NCBI RefSeq assembly: GCF_019645875.1
Contig: NZ_CP081000.1
Location: 3,658,001-3,722,000 of the forward strand
Length of the DNA stretch: 64,000 nucleotides
Direction: 5' to 3'
Source: Mycolicibacterium senegalense
GTDB lineage: Bacteria; Actinomycetota; Actinomycetes; Mycobacteriales; Mycobacteriaceae
This document shows positions 29,354 to 38,345 of the stretch, piece by piece (position 1 is the stretch's first letter; each line of letters starts with the position of its first letter). The notes below the pieces were generated by a model. That model saw only the letters and a list, made by a program, of their open reading frames with translations, was not told the DNA's origin and searched no databases. Made by a program: the position numbers and the translations under genes.

Positions 29354-30523
29354 GTGACTGTCTCTCTGCACTGGTTCCTGCCCACCTACGGCGACAGCCG
29401 GTTGATCGTCGGCGGCGGCCACGGCACGCCCGCAGGCGCTGCCGGCGGCGACCGGGAAGCCTCGATCGATTACCTGGCCTCGATCGTGCGCTCGGCGGAA
29501 CGATTTGGTTTCACCGGCGCGCTGATCCCCACCGGTGCCTGGTGCGAGGACGCGTTCGTCACCGCAGCGCTGCTGGCCCGGGAGACCACCTCACTGGCGT
29601 TCCTGGTGGCGTTCCGCCCCGGCCTGGTCAGCCCGACCTTGTCGGCCCAGATGGCCGCGACGTTCGCCCGGCATGCCCCGGGACGGATCCTGCTCAACGT
29701 CGTCGTCGGTGGTGAGGCGCATGAGCAGCGGGCCTTCGGCGACCACCTCGACAAGGACGCCCGGTATGCGCGTTGCGACGAGTTCCTCGACGTGGTGCGG
29801 CGGCTGTGGGCCGGCGAGACCGTGACCCACAAGGGCGAGTACATCGACGTCGAAGAGGCTTCGCTGGCGTTGCCGCCCACTCCGGTGCCGCCGCTGTACT
29901 TCGGCGGCAGCTCGCAGGCCGCGGGACCCGTGGCAGCCCGGCACTCCGACGTCTACCTGACCTGGGGCGAGCCCCCAGCCGCGGTGCGCGAGAAGATCGA
30001 GTGGATCCGCGCACTCGGCGAGGAGCAGGGACGCAAACTGCGTTTCGGCATCCGCCTGCACACCATTTCGCGGGATACCTCCGAGGAGGCGTGGGCGCAG
30101 GCCGACCGGCTGGTCGCCGCGCTCGACGAGGAGACCGTGGCCGCGGCACAGGCCGGCCTGGCCCGCAGCCAGTCCGAGGGCCAGAAGCGCATGCGTGCCC
30201 TGCACGAGGCCAACCGCGCCAACGGCACCTGGAGCGACGCCCGCAGCCTGGAGATCGCACCCAACCTGTGGTCGGGCGTCGGGCTGGTCCGCGGCGGTGC
30301 GGGTACCGCTCTGGTCGGCAGCCACACCGAGGTGGCCGACCGCATCGCCGAGTACGCCGAGATCGGCATCGACGAGTTCATCTTCTCGGGCTATCCGCAT
30401 CTGGAGGAGTTGTTCTGGTTCGGCGAGGGCGTGGTGCCGATCCTGCGTGAGCGCGGGCTTTTCGGCGGCGGCGCCCAATCCGGTGCGCCGGCCTCGATTC
30501 CGTTCGTCGGTACGTCGCGATGA
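29354..30523 (+). CDS. ssuD: FMNH2-dependent alkanesulfonate monooxygenase (SsuD-like)
   Basis: This 389-residue TIM-barrel LLM-class flavin monooxygenase begins HWFLPTYGDSRLIVGGGHG, typical of SsuD. The flavin/sulfonate-site blocks follow (GFTGALIPTG, FLVAFRPGLVSPTLSAQMAATF, RILLNVVVGG). SsuD releases sulfite and aldehyde from alkanesulfonates when sulfate is scarce. It overlaps the sfnB-like gene by an ATGA, so the two form one operon. No ssuABC transporter or flavin reductase gene is in the window, so these must be supplied from elsewhere. Confidence 0.9.
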   Translation: MTVSLHWFLPTYGDSRLIVGGGHGTPAGAAGGDREASIDYLASIVRSAERFGFTGALIPTGAWCEDAFVTAALLARETTSLAFLVAFRPGLVSPTLSAQMAATFARHAPGRILLNVVVGGEAHEQRAFGDHLDKDARYARCDEFLDVVRRLWAGETVTHKGEYIDVEEASLALPPTPVPPLYFGGSSQAAGPVAARHSDVYLTWGEPPAAVREKIEWIRALGEEQGRKLRFGIRLHTISRDTSEEAWAQADRLVAALDEETVAAAQAGLARSQSEGQKRMRALHEANRANGTWSDARSLEIAPNLWSGVGLVRGGAGTALVGSHTEVADRIAEYAEIGIDEFIFSGYPHLEELFWFGEGVVPILRERGLFGGGAQSGAPASIPFVGTSR

Positions 30524-31737
30524 CGGACCTGGCCGGCGCCGTTCGTATCTCCTCGGCTCAGGCGGCGCTGACGGTGGCCGCCGAGCTGTCGAGGTCGTTC
30601 GCCGAGGGTGCCGGCGCACGTGACGCGCACCGGATCCCGCCGCACGAACAGATTCAGGCACTGAAGGATTCGGGGTTGCTGGCCCTGACCGTGCCGGTCG
30701 AGCACGGCGGGCTCGACGTTCCCGTCGAGGTGCTCGCCGAGGTGCTGAGACTGATCGCGCACGGTGATCCGTCCATCGGCCAGATCCCGCACTCGCATTT
30801 CACCTTCCTGGAGGCCCTGCGACTGCAAGGCACCCCGGAACAACAGGCGTACTTCTACGGACTGGTCCTGGACGGGGCGTTGTTCGCCAACGCCCAGTCC
30901 GAACGCGGCCCGCACCCGATCGACGTCGACACCACCACACTGACGGCTTCGGAGGCCGGCTACGTCCTGCGCGGCCGTAAGTACTACTCCACCGGGGCGT
31001 TGTTCGCCGACTGGCTGATCGTGCGCGCCTCACGCTCCGACGGCTCGGCGCAGGTGCCGACGGCCGCCACACCCAAGGCCATCGCATTCGTCCCCCGCGA
31101 TGCGTCCGGCGTCGAGGTCATCGACGACTGGGACGGGATGGGCCAGCGGACGACGGCCTCGGGCACGGTCACGCTCGATGCCGTCGAGGTGCCGGCCGCG
31201 CACGTGGTCGAGTTCAGCCCGATCTTCACGCAACCCACGGTGTACGGGGCCCGGGCCCAGCTGCTGCATGCGGCGCTCGACGTCGGTATCGCGACGGCCG
31301 CTCTGGAAGAAGCCGTGCGCCAGGCCGCCAAGGCCCGGCCGCATTTCGAGGCGTCGGTGCCCAGCGCCGTCGAGGACCCGACCCTGGTGCAGGCGGCCGG
31401 TGAGCTGACCGTGACGGTGCGGGCCGCGCAGGCGCTGCTCGCCGAGGCCGCCCGCCAGGTCGACACGGCCCGGGGCGATCTCACTGAGGACAGCGCTGCG
31501 GAGGCCTCGATCGCGGTGGCGATCGCCAAGGTGGCGGCCGCCCGGGCCGCGGTGGATGCCGGCAGCGCACTGTTCGAGTTCGGCGGGACCCGCAGCGCGT
31601 CGGCATCCGGCAATCTGTCGCGCTACTGGCGCGATGCGCGCACCCACACCCTGCACGACGCGACCCGCTGGAAGATCCGCCACATCGGCAACTACACCCT
31701 GTCCGGCACGAAACCCCCCCGGCACGGCCAACTTTGA
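30520..31737 (+). CDS. sfnB: SfnB-like flavin monooxygenase (acyl-CoA dehydrogenase fold)
   Basis: This 405-residue protein has the acyl-CoA dehydrogenase fold used by DszC/SfnB sulfur-acquisition oxidoreductases. It has an N-terminal helical domain, a middle beta domain (LFANAQSERGP, GYVLRGRKYYSTGALFADWLIV, DWDGMGQRTTASGTV) and a C-terminal four-helix bundle ending RYWRDARTHTLHDATRWK. The TASGTV and HDATRWK blocks favour the DszC/SfnB group over true acyl-CoA dehydrogenases. Coupling to ssuD supports a role in releasing sulfur from organosulfur compounds. The exact substrate is unknown. Confidence 0.85.
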   Translation: MTDLAGAVRISSAQAALTVAAELSRSFAEGAGARDAHRIPPHEQIQALKDSGLLALTVPVEHGGLDVPVEVLAEVLRLIAHGDPSIGQIPHSHFTFLEALRLQGTPEQQAYFYGLVLDGALFANAQSERGPHPIDVDTTTLTASEAGYVLRGRKYYSTGALFADWLIVRASRSDGSAQVPTAATPKAIAFVPRDASGVEVIDDWDGMGQRTTASGTVTLDAVEVPAAHVVEFSPIFTQPTVYGARAQLLHAALDVGIATAALEEAVRQAAKARPHFEASVPSAVEDPTLVQAAGELTVTVRAAQALLAEAARQVDTARGDLTEDSAAEASIAVAIAKVAAARAAVDAGSALFEFGGTRSASASGNLSRYWRDARTHTLHDATRWKIRHIGNYTLSGTKPPRHGQL

Positions 31738-31747
31738 GTCGGGACAG

Positions 31748-32641
31748 CTACAACGTGGCCGGCCGCAGCACCACCACGTTCTTGGTGCGCTTGGGCCCAT
31801 CCTCGAGCAGTGCGATGACCCGCCCGTCGGGCGCGGTGGCGGCGTACACCCCGTCGATGCCGGCCGGTTTCAATGCCCGTCCGTGGCGGGTGTCCTCGGT
31901 TTCGGCGTCGGTCAGGTCGCGACGCGGAAACCCGATCAGGCAGGCCTCGTCGAGCGAATAGCTCAGCCTGGCATGGTCGGCGAGGTCGTCCAAGGTGCGG
32001 GCCTCGTCCAAGCCGTACCGGCCAACCTTGGTGCGCCGCAACGCGGTCAGATGTCCGCCCACACCGAGCGTGGCACCCACATCGCGGGCCAGCGCGCGGA
32101 TGTAGGTGCCGGACGAGCAGTCCACCTCGACGTCCACGTCGGCGAAATCGTCCACGCGTCGAACCGCGGTGACATCGAACCGGTCGATCCGCACGGGTCG
32201 CGCGGCCAGTTCGACGGTCTGCCCTTCACGGACCAGCTTGTAGGCCCGCTGGCCGCCCACCTTGATCGCGCTGACCGCCGACGGCACCTGCGCGATGTCG
32301 CCACGCAGTGCCGCCACTGCGGACTCGAGCTGCCGATCTGTCACGTGCGCGGCCGAAACGGTCTGCAACACTTCGCCTTCGGCGTCTTCGGTGGTCGTGG
32401 TCTGGCCCAGCCGGATCGTGGCGGAATAGGACTTGTCCGTGGCGGTCAGCAAGCCGAGGATCTTGGTGGCCCGTTCAATCCCGACCACCAGTACACCGGT
32501 TGCCATCGGGTCCAGCGTGCCGGCGTGGCCGACCTTGCGGGTGCCGAACAGCCGCCGGCAACGTCCCACCACGTCATGGCTGGTCATCCCGGCCGGCTTG
32601 TCGACGATCACCAGGCCGGCCTCTGGAACCGGTCGGCTCAC
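31748..32641 (-). CDS. truB: tRNA pseudouridine-55 synthase
   Basis: This 297-residue TruB (Rv2793c) makes pseudouridine 55 in the T-loop of tRNAs. The N-terminal [17 protein letters not shown] and the catalytic Asp motif [16 protein letters not shown] are present, as are [13 protein letters not shown] and the [10 protein letters not shown] block. The C-terminus is a TruB_C/PUA-like tail. Its start overlaps the pptT stop (32638-32641), so it is coupled to pptT. Confidence 0.97.
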   Translation of the reverse strand: MSRPVPEAGLVIVDKPAGMTSHDVVGRCRRLFGTRKVGHAGTLDPMATGVLVVGIERATKILGLLTATDKSYSATIRLGQTTTTEDAEGEVLQTVSAAHVTDRQLESAVAALRGDIAQVPSAVSAIKVGGQRAYKLVREGQTVELAARPVRIDRFDVTAVRRVDDFADVDVEVDCSSGTYIRALARDVGATLGVGGHLTALRRTKVGRYGLDEARTLDDLADHARLSYSLDEACLIGFPRRDLTDAETEDTRHGRALKPAGIDGVYAATAPDGRVIALLEDGPKRTKNVVVLRPATL

Positions 32642-33312
32642 AGCACGATCGCCGTCAGCGTCACACCGTCACGGACCGACCAGCGGCCGTCCAGCGCGGT
32701 CAACGGTGGGCCGTGTTCGGCGGCGGGGTCGATGAGGATCTGGGACCGGAAGGTTCCGGCGGTACCGGACGTATCCACCCCGAAGGTGATGTGGGCATCC
32801 TCGAACCCGAGCCAGCGGTGCGTCAGCGGATACCAGACCTTGTAGGTGGCCTCCTTGGCGCAGAACAGGATTCGATCCCAATGCAGGCCGTCGGGCAAAG
32901 CGCCGATTTCCGAGCGCTCCAACGGTAGCGAGATGGCACCCAGAACCCCGTCGGGCAGCACGTCGTGCGGTTCGGCGTCGATGCCGACCGAGCGCACCCC
33001 GCCGGCCCGGCCCACCACCGCGCCGCGAAACCCCTGGGTGTGCGTCAGGCTGCCGACGATCCCGTCCGGCCAGCACGGTTCGCCCTTGTCCCCCTTGAGA
33101 ATCGGCACCGGACTCACGCCCAGCTCACTCAACGCCTGGCGGGCGCAGTAGCGCACAGTGGTGAACTCGTTGCGCCGCTTGGCCACCGCGCGAGCCACGA
33201 GCGCTTCCTCCTCGGGCAGCGTTGGCAAGCCCGGCGGGTCGTCGTACATCTCCGCGGCGGCCAGCTTGCCCGGCAGGTCGGGCAGCACCTGCCCCAGCAA
33301 CGTGTCGTTCAT
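32638..33312 (-). CDS. pptT: 4'-phosphopantetheinyl transferase
   Basis: This 224-residue PptT (Rv2794c, 227 aa) transfers phosphopantetheine from CoA to the carrier domains of polyketide synthases, non-ribosomal peptide synthetases and acyl carrier proteins used for mycolates, lipid virulence factors and siderophores. The Mg2+/CoA motifs are RSVGIDAEP and [14 protein letters not shown], with [13 protein letters not shown] upstream. ATG 33312 is chosen because it overlaps the stop of the phosphoesterase gene (ATGA 33309-33312); the in-frame extension to 33612 is antisense-like. Confidence 0.96.
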   Translation of the reverse strand: MNDTLLGQVLPDLPGKLAAAEMYDDPPGLPTLPEEEALVARAVAKRRNEFTTVRYCARQALSELGVSPVPILKGDKGEPCWPDGIVGSLTHTQGFRGAVVGRAGGVRSVGIDAEPHDVLPDGVLGAISLPLERSEIGALPDGLHWDRILFCAKEATYKVWYPLTHRWLGFEDAHITFGVDTSGTAGTFRSQILIDPAAEHGPPLTALDGRWSVRDGVTLTAIVL

Positions 33313-34268
33313 GCGCGCCTGGCCTTGATCCGCTCCTGCATCTGCTGAGCGTGGGCGCGCATCTCCGCGGTGATCTGGAAATGGCCGCCGAACTCGTTGA
33401 GATAACCGGGCGCGTAGTTGGGGTCGGGCAGGATCTGACGCAACCATCGGAAGGGCTTGCGGCGACGCCACTCGCGCGGATAGCCCACCGAAACCTCTTC
33501 GAAGCGCACGTCGTCGTACCAGGTGGTCCGGGGGATGTGCAGGTGGCCGTAGACCGAGCAGATCGCGTTGTAGCGGGTGTGCCAGTCCTTGGTGGCTGTC
33601 GTCCCGCACCACAGCGAGAACTCGGGATAGAACATCGCATCGCAGGGTTCCCGAACCAACGGGAAATGGTTGACCAGGACCGTCGGGGTCATCCAGTCCA
33701 GATCGTCGAGCCGCTTGCGGGTGACCTCGACCCGATCACGGCACCATGCGTCCCGGGTCGCATACGGCTCACTGGACAGCAGGAACTCGTCGGTGCCGAC
33801 GACGTTGCGGTCCCGGGCGATGGCCAGCCCCTCAGCCTTGCTGGAGGCGCCCTCGGGCAGGAACGTGTAGTCGTAGAGCAGGAACATCGGCACGATCGTG
33901 GCCGGGCCGCCCTGCTCGGTCCATACCGGGAACGGGTGCTCGGGGGTGATGACGCCCATCTGGTCGCACATGTCGACCAGGTAGTCGTAACGCGCCCGGC
34001 CGAAGATCTGCATCGGGTCCTTGTTGGTGGTCCACAGTTCGTGGTTCCCGGGGACCCAGATGACCTTGGCGAACCGCTTGCGCAGCAGGTCCAGGGCCCA
34101 CCGGATCTCGTCCGTGCGCTCACCCACGTCGCCGGCGACGATCAGCCAATCGTCCGGCGACGCCGGGTACAACGACTCGGTGACCGGCTTGTTCCCCGTG
34201 TGCCCGGTATGCAGATCGCTGATCGCCCACAGAATCGGCTGCCGGTCTCTCGACTCGTGATCAATCAC
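33309..34268 (-). CDS. metallophosphoesterase (Rv2795c homologue)
   Basis: This 319-residue calcineurin-like phosphoesterase has the metal-binding series ISDLHTGH, VAGDVGER, PGNHELW, LVNHFPLV and YGHLHIP. GTG 34268 gives a start just before the first motif; the longer open frame to 35057 runs into the divergent gene. M. tuberculosis Rv2795c sits next to pptT in the same order. It has been reported as an amidinourea/PptT-linked hydrolase that modulates drug action on PptT; I recall this only in outline. Coupling to pptT by an ATGA supports a shared role. Confidence 0.88.
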   Translation of the reverse strand: MIDHESRDRQPILWAISDLHTGHTGNKPVTESLYPASPDDWLIVAGDVGERTDEIRWALDLLRKRFAKVIWVPGNHELWTTNKDPMQIFGRARYDYLVDMCDQMGVITPEHPFPVWTEQGGPATIVPMFLLYDYTFLPEGASSKAEGLAIARDRNVVGTDEFLLSSEPYATRDAWCRDRVEVTRKRLDDLDWMTPTVLVNHFPLVREPCDAMFYPEFSLWCGTTATKDWHTRYNAICSVYGHLHIPRTTWYDDVRFEEVSVGYPREWRRRKPFRWLRQILPDPNYAPGYLNEFGGHFQITAEMRAHAQQMQERIKARRA

Positions 34269-34320
34269 AGTTGCACCACCACAACGGACCAGCCTAACCG
34301 GGCGCCGGGCGTGCGCGTCG

Positions 34321-34351
34321 TTGACAACTAGAACAGGTTCTCGTTTATGGT
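34321..34351 (+). promoter_or_regulatory. promoter with KstR-like operator
   Basis: TTGACA (34321-34326) is spaced 18-19 nt from TTATGG/TATGGT (34345-34351). Between them TAGAACAGGTTCTC (34329-34342) contains AGAAC-N2-GTTCT and matches the KstR consensus TnnAACnnGTTnnA except for the last base. Confidence 0.5.
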
Positions 34352-34427
34352 CGAGTCCGTTGCGACCGACCGCTACACTCCCCGCAAGCCGGGGAACGTT
34401 TTGCCACCGAATTGATGAGGGGGTGTG

Positions 34428-35021
34428 ATGGCCGCCAAGTTGCGACTCCTGTCGGCGTCGACAGGGTTGGTTGCGGCGCTGGTATCGGCGGTGATCGTGG
34501 GGTGGCAGTCGAACCCGACCGAAGGGGCGGCCGGCCCGCTTCACCTCGACGTCACCGACCTGCCGATGACCAATGTGTCCACGACCATCAAGTGGCCGGT
34601 CATCGAGACCACCGACCCGTCGCCGTTCGATCCGTGCAACGACATCCCGTTCGACGCGGTGCAACGGATCGGTCTGGCCGTCACCCCACCGGAGCCCGAG
34701 GACAGCCTGCGCTGTCACTACGACGCGGGCAATTACCAGATGGCCGTCGAGGCGTTCGTCTGGCGCACCTACGAGGAGACCATCCCGCCCGACGCCGTCG
34801 AACTGGATGTCGACGGGCACCGGGCCGCGCAGTACTGGATCATGAAGCCCACGGACTGGAACGATCGGTGGTGGGTCACCTGCATGATCGCGTTCGACAC
34901 CAGCTACGGCGTGATCCAGCAGTCGCTGTTCTACTCGCCCATTCATTCTCCGGACCGCCCGGACTGCCTGCAGACCAACCTGCAGCGGGCCCACGAATTG
35001 GCGCCCTACTACAAGTTCTGA
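34428..35021 (+). CDS. secreted or membrane-anchored DUF3558-like protein (Rv2799 homologue)
   Basis: This 197-residue protein starts at ATG 34428 (GAGGGGG upstream; GTG 34425 is too close to it). A hydrophobic N-terminal segment (~7-25) is an uncleaved anchor or signal; no lipobox Cys is present. The extracellular part holds conserved Cys residues (FDPCNDIPFDAV, LRCHYDAGN, VTCMIAF, PDCLQTN) and the FDPCNDIP motif of DUF3558-type proteins. A KstR-like operator lies upstream, and the next gene is the Rv2800-like hydrolase, as in M. tuberculosis. The function is unknown. Confidence 0.8.
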   Translation: MAAKLRLLSASTGLVAALVSAVIVGWQSNPTEGAAGPLHLDVTDLPMTNVSTTIKWPVIETTDPSPFDPCNDIPFDAVQRIGLAVTPPEPEDSLRCHYDAGNYQMAVEAFVWRTYEETIPPDAVELDVDGHRAAQYWIMKPTDWNDRWWVTCMIAFDTSYGVIQQSLFYSPIHSPDRPDCLQTNLQRAHELAPYYKF

Positions 35022-35047
35022 CATCCGGCGATACGTAGCCTGGCTAC

Positions 35048-36691
35048 GTGAGCACATTGCGCCGCTACACCGGCAAGGCCGCCAGCCGGATTCTGGGTCT
35101 GCCGCCGCACGAGACCGACTTCACCGTGCAGCACGGTCTGCGAGTACCGATGCGCGACGGTGTCGAACTGATCGCCGACCACTACGCGCCCGTCACGGCC
35201 CGTCCCGCCGGTACCTTGCTGGTGCGCGGGCCCTACGGTCGTCGCTTCCCGTTCTCGGCGGTGTTCGCCCAGGTCTACGCGGCGCGCGGTTACCACGTGG
35301 TGTTGCAGAGTGTTCGCGGCACATTCGGCTCCGGTGGCCAGTTCACGCCGATGGTCCACGAGATGGCCGACGGGGCCGACACCGTGGCCTGGCTGCGAGA
35401 TCAGCCGTGGTTCACCGGATCGTTCGCCACGGTGGGGCTGTCATATCTCGGCTTCACCCAATGGGCTCTGCTGGCCGATCCGCCACCGGAGATGAAGGCG
35501 GCCGTGATCACCGTCGGCCCGCATGATTTCAGCGAATCAGCTTGGGGCACCGGGGCGTTCACCCTCAACGACTTCCTCGGCTGGAGCGCGATGGTGGCCC
35601 GTCAAGAGGATCCCGGTGTCCTCCAGGCGCTCGCCCGCCAACTACGAGGACCCGCCGAACTGGCCAAGGCGACCGCCGGCTTGCCGATGGGCGCGGCCGG
35701 GCGTCGGTTGCTGGGCACCGGTGCCCCATGGTTCGAATCCTGGCTGGACCACCCCGAACGCGATGACCCGTTCTGGGAATTGCTGCGGTTCGACGAGGCT
35801 CTCCAGCACGTCGAGGTGCCCATTCTGTTGCTCAGCGGATGGCAGGACCTTTTCCTGGACCAGACGCTGGAGCAGTACGAACAGCTGCACCGGCGCGGTG
35901 TCCCGGTGGCGTTGACCGTGGGACCGTGGACCCACGGTCAGCTGCTGACCAAGGGCCTCTCGACCGTGATCGGCGAATCGCTGCAGTGGCTGGGCGCCCA
36001 CCTGTCGGGCGACGGCCAGACCGACCGCAGCACGGTCCGGGCCCATGTCAACGGGCACGGTTGGGTCGAGCTGGCCGACTGGCCGCCGGACATGGGTGAG
36101 CATGAGTTGTTCCTGCAACCAGCGGGGCGCCTGGGCGAGGCACCGCCGCCGGAAACCGCACCGCCGTCCAGCTTCGTCTACCACCCGGCCGACCCCACCC
36201 CCACGGTGGGCGGCCGACTGCTGGCCGCGACGGGTGGCTACCGCGACGACACCCGGCTGGCCCGGCGCAAGGATGTGCTGACGTTCACGGGTGACCCGCT
36301 TGCGGCAGACCTCTACGTGGCGGGCAATCCGGTCGTCGAGCTGACGCACAGTAGCGACAACCCGCACCACGACATCTTCGTCCGGATCAGTGAGGTGGAC
36401 GCGAAAGGCCGGTCCCGCAACGTCTCTGACGCGTTCCGACGGTTGAACGGTCACACCGGACCGGTACACCTGGAGTTGGACGCGGTCGCGCACCGGTTCA
36501 AGGCCGGATCACGGATCCGGGTGCTGATCGCCGGCGGCTCACACCCGCGCTTCGCGCGCAATCTGGGCACCGCCGAACCGGCGATCTCCGGTTCGCAACT
36601 GGTACGCGCCACGCATACCGTGCATCACGGCCAGGGCGGACTGTCCCGGGTCTTGTTACCGGCCGGACCGGTACCGCCGTCAGCCGACTGA
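35048..36691 (+). CDS. CocE/NonD family hydrolase (Rv2800 homologue)
   Basis: This 547-residue protein belongs to the X-Pro dipeptidyl-peptidase S15 / cocaine-esterase family. The alpha/beta-hydrolase half has LLVRGPYGRRFPFS and the nucleophile elbow VGLSYLGFTQW. The cap and acid/base are in PILLLSGWQDLFLDQ and VGPWTHGQLL. A C-terminal jelly-roll domain covers ~370-540. There is no clear signal peptide; the GTG start at 35048 lies 26 bp after the preceding gene. It is probably a serine esterase or acyl-peptidase of unknown substrate. Confidence 0.88.
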   Translation: MSTLRRYTGKAASRILGLPPHETDFTVQHGLRVPMRDGVELIADHYAPVTARPAGTLLVRGPYGRRFPFSAVFAQVYAARGYHVVLQSVRGTFGSGGQFTPMVHEMADGADTVAWLRDQPWFTGSFATVGLSYLGFTQWALLADPPPEMKAAVITVGPHDFSESAWGTGAFTLNDFLGWSAMVARQEDPGVLQALARQLRGPAELAKATAGLPMGAAGRRLLGTGAPWFESWLDHPERDDPFWELLRFDEALQHVEVPILLLSGWQDLFLDQTLEQYEQLHRRGVPVALTVGPWTHGQLLTKGLSTVIGESLQWLGAHLSGDGQTDRSTVRAHVNGHGWVELADWPPDMGEHELFLQPAGRLGEAPPPETAPPSSFVYHPADPTPTVGGRLLAATGGYRDDTRLARRKDVLTFTGDPLAADLYVAGNPVVELTHSSDNPHHDIFVRISEVDAKGRSRNVSDAFRRLNGHTGPVHLELDAVAHRFKAGSRIRVLIAGGSHPRFARNLGTAEPAISGSQLVRATHTVHHGQGGLSRVLLPAGPVPPSAD

Positions 36692-37234
36692 GGTCCGCAC
36701 CCGCTCGGCGATGTCACGCAACACGGCGTCGTCGTGCACCGGCAGGTCCCAATCCGCCGGCACGGGCAGATCAACCCAGCTCTTGCACCCGGCGAATTCA
36801 GGCGCGCGGGCCAGCCGGATCGGGGTGCGCAGCGGGCTGGCTTGGACGACCAGCACGGTCAGGCGGTGCTTGGGCCGAAAATCGAGCCGATCGGCGCGCA
36901 CCGATTCGGCGGTCCAGATGTGCAGATCGGCGAGTTCCTCGATCGCCTCCGGCCGGTTGACCTCCACTGCGGCAACAACTTTCGCGCCGGCTCGAATGAT
37001 CACCGAATCATCGGTGCTGTCTGCCGCGGCAGCGTCGAGCAGATCGGTGTGTGGTGGCCGCACCCGCTCGGCATGGCTGTGCGCGACCGTCGGGAAAAGC
37101 GCGAACTCGGGGGCGGCCACCGAGAATCGTTTCTCGCGGATGCCGCCCTTGCGAAGCAGCACCGTCTGGCGTCCGTCCAGGAGGGCGTGCACGGCTGCGC
37201 TCCACTCCTTGAGCGCGGGACGCGTTGACGTCAC
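36680..37234 (-). CDS. DUF1802 family protein
   Basis: This 184-residue soluble protein starts at GTG 37234, overlapping the stop of the DUF2277 gene. It begins ALKEWSAAVHALLDGRQTVLLRKGGIREKRFSV, the typical opening of DUF1802 proteins, and ends with a basic region. It is sometimes suggested to be nuclease-like, but no catalytic motif is certain. Its end overlaps the convergent CocE-like gene by 12 bp. Confidence 0.82.
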   Translation of the reverse strand: MTSTRPALKEWSAAVHALLDGRQTVLLRKGGIREKRFSVAAPEFALFPTVAHSHAERVRPPHTDLLDAAAADSTDDSVIIRAGAKVVAAVEVNRPEAIEELADLHIWTAESVRADRLDFRPKHRLTVLVVQASPLRTPIRLARAPEFAGCKSWVDLPVPADWDLPVHDDAVLRDIAERVRTSVG

Positions 37235-37497
37235 TTCGCGGCCAGCCGGGCCCGGACCTCCGGGCGGCGCAGCGGCGGAACGGTCTTGGGCGGTTGCCGG
37301 CGCGGGGCCAGCCCGTCGAGCAGCCGCGTGGTAGTCGCGGTGACCGCGGCAACGGCGGCCTCGAACGCCTCGACATTGGCGCCGGTCGGCCGGGTGATAC
37401 CGCTGACCTTGCGGACGTACTGGCGCGCGGCGGCCTCGATCTCCTCGTCGGTGGCTGCGGGCTGCAGGCCCCGCAGCTCGGTGATATTGCGGCACAT
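37231..37497 (-). CDS. DUF2277 family protein
   Basis: This 88-residue protein starts at ATG 37497 with MCRNITELRGLQPAATDEEI, the family hallmark (conserved Cys2 and N-terminal CRNI). A helical core follows with a basic Pro-rich tail. It is coupled to the DUF1802 gene by a GTGA overlap and is divergent from echA16, 45 bp away. The function is unknown. Confidence 0.85.
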   Translation of the reverse strand: MCRNITELRGLQPAATDEEIEAAARQYVRKVSGITRPTGANVEAFEAAVAAVTATTTRLLDGLAPRRQPPKTVPPLRRPEVRARLAAK

Positions 37498-37542
37498 GAC
37501 ACCACGATAGGCCGCCGGATCACACCCAGATAGATTGATCGC

Positions 37543-38298
37543 ATGAGTGATGACGTCCTGCATATCGACACCACCGACCGAGTTCGCACCCTGACCCTGA
37601 ACCGGCCCAAATCACGCAATGCCCTCTCGGCCCAGCTGCGCTCCGAGTTCTTCCGAGCGCTGCATGACGCGCAGGCCGACGACGACGTCGACGTGGTCAT
37701 CCTCACCGGCGCCGATCCGGTTTTCTGCGCGGGCCTTGATCTCAAAGAACTCGGCGACACCACCGAACTGCCCGACATCTCCCCCAAATGGCCGGCCATG
37801 ACCAAGCCGGTGATCGGCGCCATCAACGGTGCCGCAGTCACGGGAGGCCTGGAACTGGCCCTGTACTGCGACATCCTGATCGCCTCCGAGCAGGCCAAGT
37901 TCGCCGACACCCATGCCCGCGTCGGGCTGTTGCCGACCTGGGGCCTGAGCGTGCGTCTGCCGCAGAAGGTCGGGGTGGGCCTGGCCCGCCGAATGAGCCT
38001 GACCGGCGACTACCTCTCGGCCACCGAGGCGCTGCGCGCCGGCCTGGTAACCGAGGTGGTCCCCCATGCCGAGCTCCTGCCCACGGCCCGGAAGGTGGCC
38101 GCCTCGATCGTCGCCAACAATCAGGCCGCCGTCCGTGCGCTACTCGCCTCCTATCACCGCATCGACGAGTCGCAGACCAACGAGGGCCTGTGGATCGAAG
38201 CGGCCTCCGCGCGGGCGTGGATGGCAACGGCGACCGGTGACGACATCGCGGCCAGTCGCAGCTCGGTCATCGAGCGGGGACGATCCCAGGTCCGCTGA
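37543..38298 (+). CDS. echA16: enoyl-CoA hydratase/isomerase family protein
   Basis: This 251-residue crotonase-fold protein closely follows M. tuberculosis EchA16 (Rv2831). The oxyanion-hole segments LNRPKSRNALS, CAGLDLKEL and INGAAVTGGLELALYCD are present, so the first catalytic Glu is kept. The second Glu of true hydratases (normally in a PE-x-x-x-G context) is replaced, since the segment reads THARVGLLPTWG. It may therefore act as an isomerase or on an unusual CoA ester. It stands alone between convergent and divergent neighbours. Confidence 0.88.
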   Translation: MSDDVLHIDTTDRVRTLTLNRPKSRNALSAQLRSEFFRALHDAQADDDVDVVILTGADPVFCAGLDLKELGDTTELPDISPKWPAMTKPVIGAINGAAVTGGLELALYCDILIASEQAKFADTHARVGLLPTWGLSVRLPQKVGVGLARRMSLTGDYLSATEALRAGLVTEVVPHAELLPTARKVAASIVANNQAAVRALLASYHRIDESQTNEGLWIEAASARAWMATATGDDIAASRSSVIERGRSQVR

Positions 38299-38309
38299 CA
38301 CCGCTCACT

Positions 38310-38345
38310 TCCCCAGGGGTCGGTGACGCGACCTACCTCTGGGGA
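38310..38345. terminator. possible bidirectional hairpin between echA16 and lppV
   Basis: TCCCCAG (38310-38316) pairs with CTGGGGA (38339-38345), and GGTCG (38318-38322) pairs with CGACC (38329-38333). This two-part stem lies between convergent genes and overlaps the lppV stop. Confidence 0.4.
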
